Assembly: GCA_020344055.1 (NCBI GenBank)
Contig: CP070813.1
Span: 1,108,548-1,151,547, forward strand
Origin: Candidatus Zixiibacteriota bacterium
Lineage (GTDB): Bacteria; Zixibacteria; MSB-5A5; UBA10806
DNA length: 43,000 nucleotides
Reading direction: 5' to 3'
Below are positions 15,236 through 23,486 of this stretch, piece by piece. A program made the position numbers and the translations under genes. Positions within the stretch are counted from its first letter, which is position 1; every line of letters begins with the position of its first letter. Under the pieces are notes generated by a model that was not told the origin of the DNA, did no database searches, and saw only the letters and a list, made by a program, of their open reading frames with translations.

Positions 15236-15685
15236 TTAACGTCCATCTCCGGCATCTTTAATTGCGGTTTTAATCCCGAACGGTTCCAGGCATTTTGCCA
15301 GTTTGCCGTCAATCCTGCCTTTGCCATCGTGATTGATGAAGACTGCATTCAGCCCGCTTTTTTCGTAGATCCGCTTTTTAAGCTTTATCCTCTCCTTATA
15401 ATACGGCTGATGATTATATCCGCAGATCTCTATAAAAAGGTTGTAGTCGGGAAGGTAAAAGTCCGGCCGGAATTGCCGCCCTTCCAGAAGCATCAACGGC
15501 TCATATTGAAAGCTTACATTATTCTCGAACAACAGATCGGCACATTGTTTCTCGTAAGTTGACCTGACCCTGACTCCGGAATCGGTCTCGATAACCGCCT
15601 CGAACATCCTTTCGCGAACCAGTTTCTTTCCCGGAACGGGTCGCAAGCCTCTTTTGAGGTTTCTCTTCGGCTTCCTTCCTCTCAT
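15236..15685 (-). CDS. PD-(D/E)XK endonuclease-like protein
   Basis: The protein has 149 residues. After a very basic N-terminus (RGRKPKRNLKRG) comes VRSTYEKQCADLLF, where Glu57 or so would be the first acid, then RPDFYLPDYNLFIEICGY with the Asp and Glu of a restriction-fold active site, then KKRIYEKSGLNAVFI. The layout is like that of stand-alone phage-type or very-short-patch-like endonucleases. It starts 6 bases after the GT-C/TPR membrane gene, so the two form one message, an unusual pairing. Its DNA target and role are unknown. Confidence 0.65.
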   Translation of the reverse strand: MRGRKPKRNLKRGLRPVPGKKLVRERMFEAVIETDSGVRVRSTYEKQCADLLFENNVSFQYEPLMLLEGRQFRPDFYLPDYNLFIEICGYNHQPYYKERIKLKKRIYEKSGLNAVFINHDGKGRIDGKLAKCLEPFGIKTAIKDAGDGR

Positions 15686-15691
15686 TCCGCT

Positions 15692-17701
15692 TCATCCCGA
15701 ATCCGATTTTACCTCATTCATCACTTTCTCTACCTGTTCGATAAAATTCTTCGCCTGGCTGTCTGGATTGAATCTCAGGACCCTCTCCCAGATCTCGATA
15801 GCCTTCTCATACCGGCCCCTGGCGGCCTCGATGGCGCCGTATTCAAAATATGCCTGTTCATATTCGGGCATGGTCTCAATCGCTTTTTCATACCATACCG
15901 CCGCGGAATCGAGATCCCCGCCCCTGTGGTAGGAATTCGCCACCTGGTAAAGGAAATCCGTCATCATGGGCGCCAGGGCGGCCGCCTTTTTGTAATAATC
16001 GGCGGCGGAGGTATATTTCCCGTTAAGATAATATGCTCTTGCCAGAACGGCGCTGGTGGTGACCGACCCCGGAGATTGTTCATATGCGCGCAAAGCTTCC
16101 TCCACAATAATCGCAGTATCGGCCCGCTGAGTTTCCCGTCCCACGTATCCCGGCGCCAGAGGATCGATTTTATTGAAACCGTAGTTTTCCAGCCATCCCC
16201 GGTTATGTTCGTTTCTCATCAGGTAAACGACACTCTTATCATCGAAATAGCATAGCTGCCAGTCCGGCGAAACGGCGATGGCGTTCCGGATTTGCCATCT
16301 CATCTGGCCGATCGGTATCGCGACAGCTTCAGTGCCGCGCCCGGCGAGTCTCTCCAGCGCGCTGGCCTCGTTCTGCCGGATATAATGATATTCATTCAAT
16401 AAATCGGCCCCGTATACCAGTAACCTTCCATCGATAAACACCCTTAGATCGGGCCACCCGCTCCAGATCAGGTAACTGCCCCATCCCAGGGGAGCATATA
16501 TATTGCCCCTGTAATTTATTTCTTTCAGAAAAGCGGCGGCTCCCTGAGGGAAATCCCCCCCGATTCCCAGCCTCACACCGCGCCCACTCTTAATATAATC
16601 CGATGTATAGAGGCCGAATGATATCAAGAATATCAAGGTTACCAATACCCCGGTTGAGAAAAAGCGGCGGGAAATAGCTCCCATCGTGGCTACGGACGCC
16701 GCCACGGTTAATATGGCAAATTCGTAAGCATTTCTTATCGAGAGCAGGCTGGAGATAACGCCTATTAAAAGTATAAATGATATGGTAGGCCTCTTCTTCA
16801 AATTTCGAATCAACCCGTATACCGCGAATCCGATTACGACAATCAGCAATAGCCAGTACAATCTGTCGGTTGCGAGAATCTCAAAGGGCGAAACCATTTC
16901 CGCGATGGCGCTTTTGAAAACCGGGTCGGACGCCAGCAGGAACGGATACGTGAAGGCATTTACACCGTTGGGATTTATCAACGCGGCCAGGGATGCCACC
17001 GCTGGAGGTAACAAAAACTTTTTCAGGATTTCATAAAATGAAAGCCGGGATTTCGTTTTGTTGAACTTATCCTCTATCGCGGCGCCGATGCCGATTACCC
17101 AGTAGACTCCCAGCCCGATCATAAATCCCGAGTGTATGCTGGCCCAGAATAAAAACAACATCGGTATAAAAAGCAGAGTAACAATTTTACTTCTTTTAAA
17201 ATAAGAAGGAACGAATATGGTCACCGCGAGCGCCGCAAGGAACAGGTAGGTAAAAAGATGAGGCCTCGCAAATAGCCTATAGGAACCGATACAGATTGCG
17301 GCCATGAGCAGAATAAAAATCAAAGGGTTTTTATTATCGCTTTTATAAAAATTAAACAAAAGAATCGCCGCTATCAAAGCCGCCATCAGCACTTTAAATA
17401 TTATAAGCAGATCAAAACCTCCCGCGCTGTAAACCGCATAAAAAATAAGTTCCGCCAGCCATTCATGAGTTATCCAGTCGTTCCCCTCCGCTGTAAACGA
17501 ATAAATATCTGCGCCGGGAATCGATCTTTCGGAAACGATATATTCGCCGGTTTTCAAATGCCACCATATATCGTAATTATTGATGGGGAACAGGGACGTG
17601 ACGGCGACGATAATAACTATCCACAGGCTGAATAAGGCGTAAATATATTTGACTACATTTTCACGCGAAAAAAAACTTACGGCAGGATTTTTTGCGGACA
17701 C
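15692..17701 (-). CDS. Polytopic membrane protein (GT-C-like) with C-terminal TPR repeats
   Basis: There are about 10-12 hydrophobic segments in residues 20-400. The first outside loop carries NYDIWWHLKTGEYI and DWITHEWLAE, an Asp/Glu/His-rich loop like that of GT-C glycosyltransferases that use polyprenyl-phosphate sugars. A soluble domain (410-560) and at least three TPR units (ANSYHRGGDLDSAAVWYEKA, EYGAIEAARGRYEKAIEIWE and one before) follow. The longest frame opens at TTG 17722, inside the lon terminator hairpin, so I place the start at GTG 17701; neither has a ribosome site. It is probably an inner-membrane sugar or oligosaccharide transferase. The family is known in many phyla, but its substrate is not. 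Confidence 0.65.
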   Translation of the reverse strand: MSAKNPAVSFFSRENVVKYIYALFSLWIVIIVAVTSLFPINNYDIWWHLKTGEYIVSERSIPGADIYSFTAEGNDWITHEWLAELIFYAVYSAGGFDLLIIFKVLMAALIAAILLFNFYKSDNKNPLIFILLMAAICIGSYRLFARPHLFTYLFLAALAVTIFVPSYFKRSKIVTLLFIPMLFLFWASIHSGFMIGLGVYWVIGIGAAIEDKFNKTKSRLSFYEILKKFLLPPAVASLAALINPNGVNAFTYPFLLASDPVFKSAIAEMVSPFEILATDRLYWLLLIVVIGFAVYGLIRNLKKRPTISFILLIGVISSLLSIRNAYEFAILTVAASVATMGAISRRFFSTGVLVTLIFLISFGLYTSDYIKSGRGVRLGIGGDFPQGAAAFLKEINYRGNIYAPLGWGSYLIWSGWPDLRVFIDGRLLVYGADLLNEYHYIRQNEASALERLAGRGTEAVAIPIGQMRWQIRNAIAVSPDWQLCYFDDKSVVYLMRNEHNRGWLENYGFNKIDPLAPGYVGRETQRADTAIIVEEALRAYEQSPGSVTTSAVLARAYYLNGKYTSAADYYKKAAALAPMMTDFLYQVANSYHRGGDLDSAAVWYEKAIETMPEYEQAYFEYGAIEAARGRYEKAIEIWERVLRFNPDSQAKNFIEQVEKVMNEVKSDSG

Positions 17702-17710
17702 GATTACTTT

Positions 17711-17736
17711 AAAAAACAACAACCCGGAAAACCGGG
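17711..17736 (-). terminator. Terminator after lon
   Basis: On the minus strand CCCGG and CCGGG (17723-17727 and 17732-17736) form a 5-pair stem with a TTTT loop, followed by TTGTTGTTTTTT. It lies 34 bases past the lon stop. Confidence 0.6.
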
Positions 17737-17769
17737 CCGTTGATTGCTCATGTTAGGTTATTTCTATAC

Positions 17770-20274
17770 CTACCCTCTGCGAAATTCCTTTTTGGACTTC
17801 TTCCTCCCCACAGATTTCTTTCTGGCTTTGCTTCCGGTGGTTTTAATTTTCTTTTTCGACGGTTTCCCCGCCTGCTCGCGGGTAGACTTCTCCTGGTCGT
17901 CTTTCATTCTTATCCCGAAAGCATGATGAAAAACATCGCTGACCCGTTCGATAAATATGAATTTCACTTTGGATTTTATCTCTTTAGGAATCTCCTCCAG
18001 ATCGCCCTCGTTCTTTTTCGGAATAAGTACCTTCTTTATCCCCGCCCGATAAGCCGCCAGCGCTTTCTGCTTGAGCCCTCCTATGGGAAGGATATCGCCG
18101 CGAAGAGTGATCTCCCCCGTCATGGCAAGGTGCGGAGCTACCGGTTTATTCAATAAAACAGATGCCAGGGCGGTACACATGGTTATCCCCGCCGATGGGC
18201 CGTCCTTCGGCGTCGCCCCGGCAGGCACATGTATATGGAAATTATGAGTCTCGAATTCTTTCTGGGGAATTCCCATTTTATCGGCATTAGCCTGCAGGTA
18301 AGACATGGCTGCCTTTACCGATTCCTTCATCACGTCCCCCAGCTGACCGGTCAATTCCAGCATCTTCTTTCCGGGCATTTTGGTGGCTTCGATAAAAAGT
18401 ATATCGCCCCCGGCTGACGTATACGCGAGACCCGGGACAACCCCCACGCTGGCCCACTTTTCAGAGACCTCCCGTATAAATCTTTCCGGACCGAGGTATT
18501 TCCTTACCTGATTCGTATCCACCTTAATTCGATTCTCCTGCCCGGAGGCCACCGATTTCGCCACCTTGCGGCATATGGATCCGATCTCCCGGTTCAGATT
18601 GCGCAAACCCGACTCGCGGGTATAATCGGAAATTACCTTTTTGATCGCCGCGTCTTTCACCGCCAGGTTGTCGGAATTCAGGCCGTGTTCCATCAGGTTC
18701 CGTGGTATCAGGTACTTTTTCGCGATAGCGAGTTTTTCCATGTCGGTATAACCGGGAAGAGGAATAACCTCCATCCTGTCCAGGAGAACCGGGGGTATGG
18801 TCTCCACCATATTGGCGGTGGTGATGAACATCACCTTTGAAAGGTCAAAAATCACATCAAGATAATGATCCGAAAACGAATTATTCTGCTCCGGGTCCAG
18901 CACCTCCAGGAGTGCCGACGCCGGATCGCCGCGAAAATCCTGCCCTATCTTATCGATCTCATCCAGCATAAAGATCGGGTTGTTGGAACCGGCCTTACGA
19001 AGCCCCTGAATTACCCTCCCGGGAAGAGCCCCTATATAGGTGCGCCTGTGTCCCCTGATCTCAGCCTCATCCCTCACGCCGCCCAGAGATATCCTGTGGA
19101 ACTTACGGCCCATGGCCCTCGCAATCGATCTGCCCAGCGACGTTTTCCCGACCCCGGGAGGCCCCAGGAAACATAAAATCGGCCCCTTCAAATCGGATTT
19201 CAGCTTTCGGACCGCGAGATACTCCAGAATCCTCTCTTTGACCTTTTCCAGGTCGTAATGATCCTCGTCGAGAATTTTCTGGGCCTTCTTGATATCCAGC
19301 ATATCCTCGGTTGAAATCGACCATGGCAAGGTGACCAGCCAATCCAGGTAGGTCCTGCTTACGGTGTATTCCGCCGCCGAGGGATTCATTTTGGAGAGAC
19401 GATCGAGTTCTTTGTCGGCCGCTTCTTTAGCCTCCTCCGGCATTTTGGCCTCATCGATCTTCTTCTGAAACTCCTCCAGCTCCATGGTCTGGTCGTCGGC
19501 CTCGCCCAGTTCCCGTTTTATCGCCTTTAACTGTTCCCTGAGTATATATTCCCTCTGAGATTTGCCCATCTCGCTGGCAGCTTCCGTCTGGATCTTCTTG
19601 GACATCTCCAGGACCTCGATCTCTTTGGTGATTAACGAGGTCAGCCTCTTGAGCCGCTCGCGCACGTCGAAAACCTCGAGTATCTCCTGCTTCTGCTCGG
19701 TATCTATATTCAGGTTGGAGGCGATCAGATCGGCCAGCTTCGATGAATCCTCCGTATTCATGGCGGAAACCTGAAGATCGTCAGGCAGATACGGGGCCAG
19801 CTGAACGATTTTCTTGAGCTGCTCGTGGATATTTCTCACCAGCGCCTCTTCGGCCACGTCCCTGGAGGTCTCCTCCTCGACCAGGTTCACATAACCCTTC
19901 AGGTACGGCTCCTCCTGCGTGATCTTCTTGATTTTGACTCTGGCGATACCCTGAGTGAGGAATCGAACCGAGCCGTCCGGAAATCTGAGCATCTTCAGTA
20001 TCGAGCCGACCGTACCGACTTTAAAAATCTCGTTCCCTTTTGGAAATTCTACCTCCGGATCTCGCTGGGCAACCAGCACGATGGGATCGCCGGCCATCAG
20101 GGCGTCGTCGATGAGCCTGGCGTACCTCGCCTCGGTTACCATCAATGGCATGACCAGCGATGGGTAAACCACCGCCGATTTCAAAGGCAGAACCGCCAGT
20201 TCGGTTTCAACTATCTTTTTCCTATCTATATCCAGTGCGCTCTGGCTATCCGGTGAACCTGTCCGGTCAGACAA
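17770..20274 (-). CDS. lon: ATP-dependent protease Lon
   Basis: The protein has 834 residues. Lon unfolds and degrades damaged and short-lived regulatory proteins in the cytoplasm as a hexamer. Order: N-terminal substrate domain (25-215), coiled-coil region (220-300), AAA+ module with Walker A GPPGVGKT (371-378) and Walker B FMLDEID (435-441), arginine-finger region LDRMEVI, and protease domain with Ser694 (DGPSAG) and Lys737 (GGLKQK). It has an odd C-terminal tail of about 45 residues, Lys/Arg-rich (KKKIKTT, ARKKSVGRKKSKK). The start is TTG at 20272-20274, supported by AGGAGG at 20279-20284. It is the last gene of the run that begins at 23221. Confidence 0.96.
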   Translation of the reverse strand: MSDRTGSPDSQSALDIDRKKIVETELAVLPLKSAVVYPSLVMPLMVTEARYARLIDDALMAGDPIVLVAQRDPEVEFPKGNEIFKVGTVGSILKMLRFPDGSVRFLTQGIARVKIKKITQEEPYLKGYVNLVEEETSRDVAEEALVRNIHEQLKKIVQLAPYLPDDLQVSAMNTEDSSKLADLIASNLNIDTEQKQEILEVFDVRERLKRLTSLITKEIEVLEMSKKIQTEAASEMGKSQREYILREQLKAIKRELGEADDQTMELEEFQKKIDEAKMPEEAKEAADKELDRLSKMNPSAAEYTVSRTYLDWLVTLPWSISTEDMLDIKKAQKILDEDHYDLEKVKERILEYLAVRKLKSDLKGPILCFLGPPGVGKTSLGRSIARAMGRKFHRISLGGVRDEAEIRGHRRTYIGALPGRVIQGLRKAGSNNPIFMLDEIDKIGQDFRGDPASALLEVLDPEQNNSFSDHYLDVIFDLSKVMFITTANMVETIPPVLLDRMEVIPLPGYTDMEKLAIAKKYLIPRNLMEHGLNSDNLAVKDAAIKKVISDYTRESGLRNLNREIGSICRKVAKSVASGQENRIKVDTNQVRKYLGPERFIREVSEKWASVGVVPGLAYTSAGGDILFIEATKMPGKKMLELTGQLGDVMKESVKAAMSYLQANADKMGIPQKEFETHNFHIHVPAGATPKDGPSAGITMCTALASVLLNKPVAPHLAMTGEITLRGDILPIGGLKQKALAAYRAGIKKVLIPKKNEGDLEEIPKEIKSKVKFIFIERVSDVFHHAFGIRMKDDQEKSTREQAGKPSKKKIKTTGSKARKKSVGRKKSKKEFRRG

Positions 20275-20318
20275 AATCCCTCCTGGGTGAAAACACTAAC
20301 CTGCCGTAATCCCGATAC

Positions 20319-20624
20319 TTATCTTTCCTTTACTCCGCCGTATTCTCTTATCTGTTTATCGAGCCAGTCGGCGAATTTCTTTAACCTATCCTCCGTAGAG
20401 AACTTAACTACATATTCCCCTTTTTTGTTCGAGGGCGCGTCGAAGGGGTTCCACATGAACTTGAAATCCCCCTCCAGTTTCTTCCTGTCGCCGGTCGCCG
20501 TCTCCCAGCCGCCGCTATCGCTCTCGGTGCCGCCGGTAAACATGACCAGGTAGCTGTTGGGCACCGGACGGCTCTTTATCTCCATTTTGAAGGTCCTGAA
20601 TTCGTAACGGCCCTCGTTGATCAT
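20319..20624 (-). CDS. Uncharacterised small protein
   Basis: The protein has 101 residues with no signal peptide or membrane segment. It is rich in aromatic and charged residues: YEFRTFKMEIKSRPVPNSY, TESDSGGWETATGD, FKFMWNPFDAPSNKKGEY, then a helix RLKKFADWLDKQIREYG. AAGGAG precedes the ATG by 9 bases. It lies 44 bases upstream of lon and 112 bases behind ychF on the same strand, so it is likely part of the same transcript. No family was recognised. Confidence 0.65.
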   Translation of the reverse strand: MINEGRYEFRTFKMEIKSRPVPNSYLVMFTGGTESDSGGWETATGDRKKLEGDFKFMWNPFDAPSNKKGEYVVKFSTEDRLKKFADWLDKQIREYGGVKER

Positions 20625-20736
20625 TATCCTGAACTCCTTAAATTATTCAAAGCCTCTATTGTAAACTTACTTGAAAATGGCCAGTGCCGCAAATCAAATC
20701 GGGAAATTACTTCTTGCTCGAATTCTTCCGAATAAC

Positions 20737-21828
20737 CTACACATTAAACATAAACAGAATCACATCGCCCTCCTCGACAATATAATCCTTGCCGTGAAGG
20801 GCCAGTTTTCCCGCCTCCCGGGCCTTGGCCCAGCTCCCCAGCTTATCGAGATCCTCGAATTTCACCACCTCGGCCTTGATGAACCCGCGCTGTATGTCGC
20901 TGTGCACCGCCCCCGCCGCCTCGTGAGCGGTGGAGCCCCTGCGGATCCGCCAGCAATGGACCTCGTTCTCGTTGCCGGTCAAAAATGATAACATCCCCAA
21001 CAGCTCGAACGACTTTTTTATTATCTTCTCCGATGCCGCTATATCCAGCCCGAAATCCTTTATATACTCCTCGCGTTCGGATTCATCGAAATCGGCGATA
21101 TCCATCTGCAGCGAGGCGCAGATGCTGGCGACTCCGCTTTGCGGCATCCCGGCAAGATACGAGTATCCCTTTTCGATCTCCGCGCGCGACGGAACCTGCT
21201 CCTCGCCGAGATTCAATATATAGAGCATCGGCTTTAAGGTTAAAAATCCGTAACTGCTGATGGCCTTAAGATCGTCCTTTTCGATCTCCATCGATCTCAA
21301 CGGCTTTTCATCCTCCAGTACGATCTTAAGTCTTTCGAGGATTTTATACTCCGCCGCTTCCTGTTCCTTTTTGGTGACCTTCAAGGTCCTTTCGATCTTA
21401 TCCATGCGGTTCTCGATGCTGACCAGGTCCGCCAGGATCAGCTCCGAATCGACCTCGGTGATGTCTCTTTTGGGATCGACCGAACCGTCGGGATGAGGCA
21501 CGTTGGGATTCTCGAAACAGCGCACCACGTGAAGCAGGGCATCGGTCTGCCGGATAGCATGAATATAAGCCGCCTCTTTTTTGCGGTCCGATGATGCCCC
21601 CTTTGTCAACCCGGCGATATCTATATATTCGATCTCGGCGTTGACAATTCTGCCGGATTTGAAAATTTCGGCGATACGCTCCAGACGTTCGTCCGGAACC
21701 TTGACCACCGACATATTCGCTTTCTTGGAGGTCGAATAATCGCCTATCGAGGCATGCGATCCCGAAATGGCGTTAAAGACCGTGGTCTTACCGGATTGGG
21801 GAAGGCCTATTATGCCGAACGTCAACAT
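20737..21828 (-). CDS. ychF: YchF/OLA1-family GTPase/ATPase
   Basis: The protein has 363 residues, normal for the family. YchF binds ATP better than GTP and associates with ribosomes. P-loop GLPQSGKTT (8-16), D70-IAG switch motif, the family's HVVRCFENPNV-H-DGSVDP block, and a C-terminal TGS domain (RRGSTAHEAAGAVHSDIQRG to EEGDVILFMFNV). It is divergent: the usual GASxGEGLGN after the switch reads GASSDRKKEAAY. The start overlaps the 3' end of the methyltransferase gene by 7 bases, so translation is coupled. Confidence 0.92.
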   Translation of the reverse strand: MLTFGIIGLPQSGKTTVFNAISGSHASIGDYSTSKKANMSVVKVPDERLERIAEIFKSGRIVNAEIEYIDIAGLTKGASSDRKKEAAYIHAIRQTDALLHVVRCFENPNVPHPDGSVDPKRDITEVDSELILADLVSIENRMDKIERTLKVTKKEQEAAEYKILERLKIVLEDEKPLRSMEIEKDDLKAISSYGFLTLKPMLYILNLGEEQVPSRAEIEKGYSYLAGMPQSGVASICASLQMDIADFDESEREEYIKDFGLDIAASEKIIKKSFELLGMLSFLTGNENEVHCWRIRRGSTAHEAAGAVHSDIQRGFIKAEVVKFEDLDKLGSWAKAREAGKLALHGKDYIVEEGDVILFMFNV

Positions 21829-22439
21829 CTCTCAAATACCAATATATACGAAAAAAAGCCCCCGATTAAATCTTTTTTCAAAAATCCGGATCTCTCTGCC
21901 AGAATCGCGATCTGCTTCCAGCTATAAAATCGCCGGTCTCCCTGAACCGGAAAAATTTCCAGTACCAGATTGATTGCCTGACGCGGGCCCCATACAAACC
22001 TCGGCTCGCATATTATGAGAATACCCTTTTTTCTCAATACCCTGGCGACTTCATCAAAAACCTCCGACGGTTTTTCCAGGTGATGTAGGACGCCGGACAG
22101 AACGGCGGTGGAAAAACTCCCGCTTTTAAACGGAAGCGTTTCCATATATCCCTGCGCCAGGTCGACGATTTCCCTGTCAGTATTTTTCCCGGCGATGCCC
22201 AGGCAGGATTCCGAAATATCGATACCGTATAACTCCTTGTATCCCTTCTTTTCAAGTTTTCGCAGCAACCTGCCGGTGGCGCAGCCCAGATCGAGGATCG
22301 GCTCGGGAAGGGAAAGATCGATCAGATAATCATCCCATCCCTCGGTAATCTTATTTATAATCCATGAGGAGTCGTAGAAATCGGCCCAGCGGTTGAATGC
22401 GGTTCGGGAAACCTCGCCGGATGATTTCAAAAGACTCAC
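21822..22439 (-). CDS. Class I SAM-dependent methyltransferase
   Basis: The protein has 205 residues. S-adenosylmethionine binding: motif I ILDLGCATGRLLRKL (about 49-63), acidic end of strand 2 (YGIDIS), then VDLAQGYMETLPFKSGSF and AVLSGVLHHLEKP (motif IV/post) and RVLRKKGILIICEP. This is the Methyltransf_11 type, which methylates small molecules or lipids such as quinones; the substrate is not evident. It overlaps the HAD gene upstream by 4 bases and ychF downstream by 7. Confidence 0.85.
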   Translation of the reverse strand: MSLLKSSGEVSRTAFNRWADFYDSSWIINKITEGWDDYLIDLSLPEPILDLGCATGRLLRKLEKKGYKELYGIDISESCLGIAGKNTDREIVDLAQGYMETLPFKSGSFSTAVLSGVLHHLEKPSEVFDEVARVLRKKGILIICEPRFVWGPRQAINLVLEIFPVQGDRRFYSWKQIAILAERSGFLKKDLIGGFFSYILVFERC

Positions 22440-23221
22440 GCGGGAATATCCACCACGCTTTCGAGGATATAATCGGGACGATGCTTTTCCGGTATCTTCT
22501 TTACCATGCTTCGATCCTTCTGCGAACCGGTCAAGACCCAGCAGGTCGCCATGCCGATCTTCCTGGCGCCGACCAGGTCGGCGAAAGGATCGTCGGAAAC
22601 CATCAATACCCCGGATGGTTCGACATCCCAGCCTTTAAGACAGCTGAGGTAAAACCGCCGGTCCGGCTTGCCGCACAACGACGCCCGCACCAGGCAGGCG
22701 TTCTCCAGCGCCTTGGCGATGGGGCCGGATGACATCACTATCTCGCGGTTCTCATCTACAAAGCGTCGATTCCTGTGAAGTGTGTAAAGTTTCGCCCCGT
22801 TCTCGATTATGGCCCCTACCGCGGTATTAAGCTTTTTGTAGGTTACAGTGGGATCATGCCCGATCAATACCGCGTCCACTTTCTTCGAATTCAAGGGGAT
22901 GATGCCGTTTTGCCTGAGATATCGTTTCACGCCGGGATAGGCGAACGCCAGGCAACTCTTGACCCGGTTTCGTTTCATCCTAGCCAGCGCCACCGTCAGG
23001 CAGGTGAAGAAATCGCTCTTATCGAATTTGAATCCTTTTTTGCGAAGGATATTATAAAGATCCTCCGGCGACTCGGTGGTGTTATTGGTCACCAGCCGCG
23101 CCTTCACCCCCTTTTTCCCCAGCGAGTTGAACCACCGCACCGAACCCGGCACAGGGGTGTATCTCTTATCCAGTACGATTGTCCCCTCGACATCGAGGAG
23201 CAAGTATTTGTATTTTTTCAT
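22436..23221 (-). CDS. HAD-superfamily sugar phosphatase (NagD-like)
   Basis: The protein has about 261 residues. Motif I is DVEGT (10-14), with Glu where most have Asp; motif II VTNNTTESP follows the pattern of the NagD/4-nitrophenylphosphatase group, whose C2 cap lies between motifs II and III. Motif IV is VSDDPFADLVGARKIGMATCWVLTG. ATG 23221 is preferred to the in-frame ATG 23239, because the latter lies in the repeat at 23235-23258. It is the first gene of the run HAD, methyltransferase, ychF, small protein, lon. Phosphate ester substrate unknown. Confidence 0.82.
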   Translation of the reverse strand: MKKYKYLLLDVEGTIVLDKRYTPVPGSVRWFNSLGKKGVKARLVTNNTTESPEDLYNILRKKGFKFDKSDFFTCLTVALARMKRNRVKSCLAFAYPGVKRYLRQNGIIPLNSKKVDAVLIGHDPTVTYKKLNTAVGAIIENGAKLYTLHRNRRFVDENREIVMSSGPIAKALENACLVRASLCGKPDRRFYLSCLKGWDVEPSGVLMVSDDPFADLVGARKIGMATCWVLTGSQKDRSMVKKIPEKHRPDYILESVVDIPA

Positions 23222-23234
23222 GCCTATTTTTCCT

Positions 23235-23299
23235 GTCATTCCTGCGGAAGCAGGAATCCGCGTCGTCCTCTGTCCGTCATTCCTGCGAAAGCAGGAATC
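23235..23299. repeat. Two copies of GTCATTCCTGC-(GG/GA)AA-GCAGGAATC palindrome
   Basis: 24-base palindromes at 23235-23258 and 23276-23299 in the same orientation, differing by one base in the loop and separated by 17 bases. This repeat sequence is widely scattered in environmental bacterial genomes. Confidence 0.85.
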
Positions 23300-23357
23300 T
23301 ATCTTATTAGTTTATAATAGCATTTTTGGGATAATTCTGCAATATGCACGAAATTTG

Positions 23358-23421
23358 CTGCCGTCGGGTAGCATGCTTACCCTTTGGGAAAGCATGCCAC
23401 CCTGCCGAGCCTACCGACAGC
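23358..23421. repeat. Nested palindrome with GCATGC core
   Basis: The inner arms GGGTAGCATGCTT and AAGCATGCCACCC enclose ACCCTTTGGG. Flanks GCTGCCGTCGG and CCGAGCCTACCGACAGC also pair in part, giving a hairpin inside a hairpin, as at 9045. Confidence 0.6.
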
Positions 23422-23486
23422 CATCACACGAACCCCATCTATTAGTTTGCGTAAAAAAGCCGCAAAACATATATTGCGCCACTAAT

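Noticed and set aside
17702-17722. TTG 17722 as the start of the GT-C/TPR protein
   Set aside because: It lies inside the terminator hairpin of lon and has no ribosome site; GTG 17701 was chosen, with low certainty.
23076-23486. A longer N-terminus for the flippase-like protein
   Set aside because: The frame crosses two palindromic repeats and runs antisense to the HAD gene; the membrane family begins near ATG 23487.
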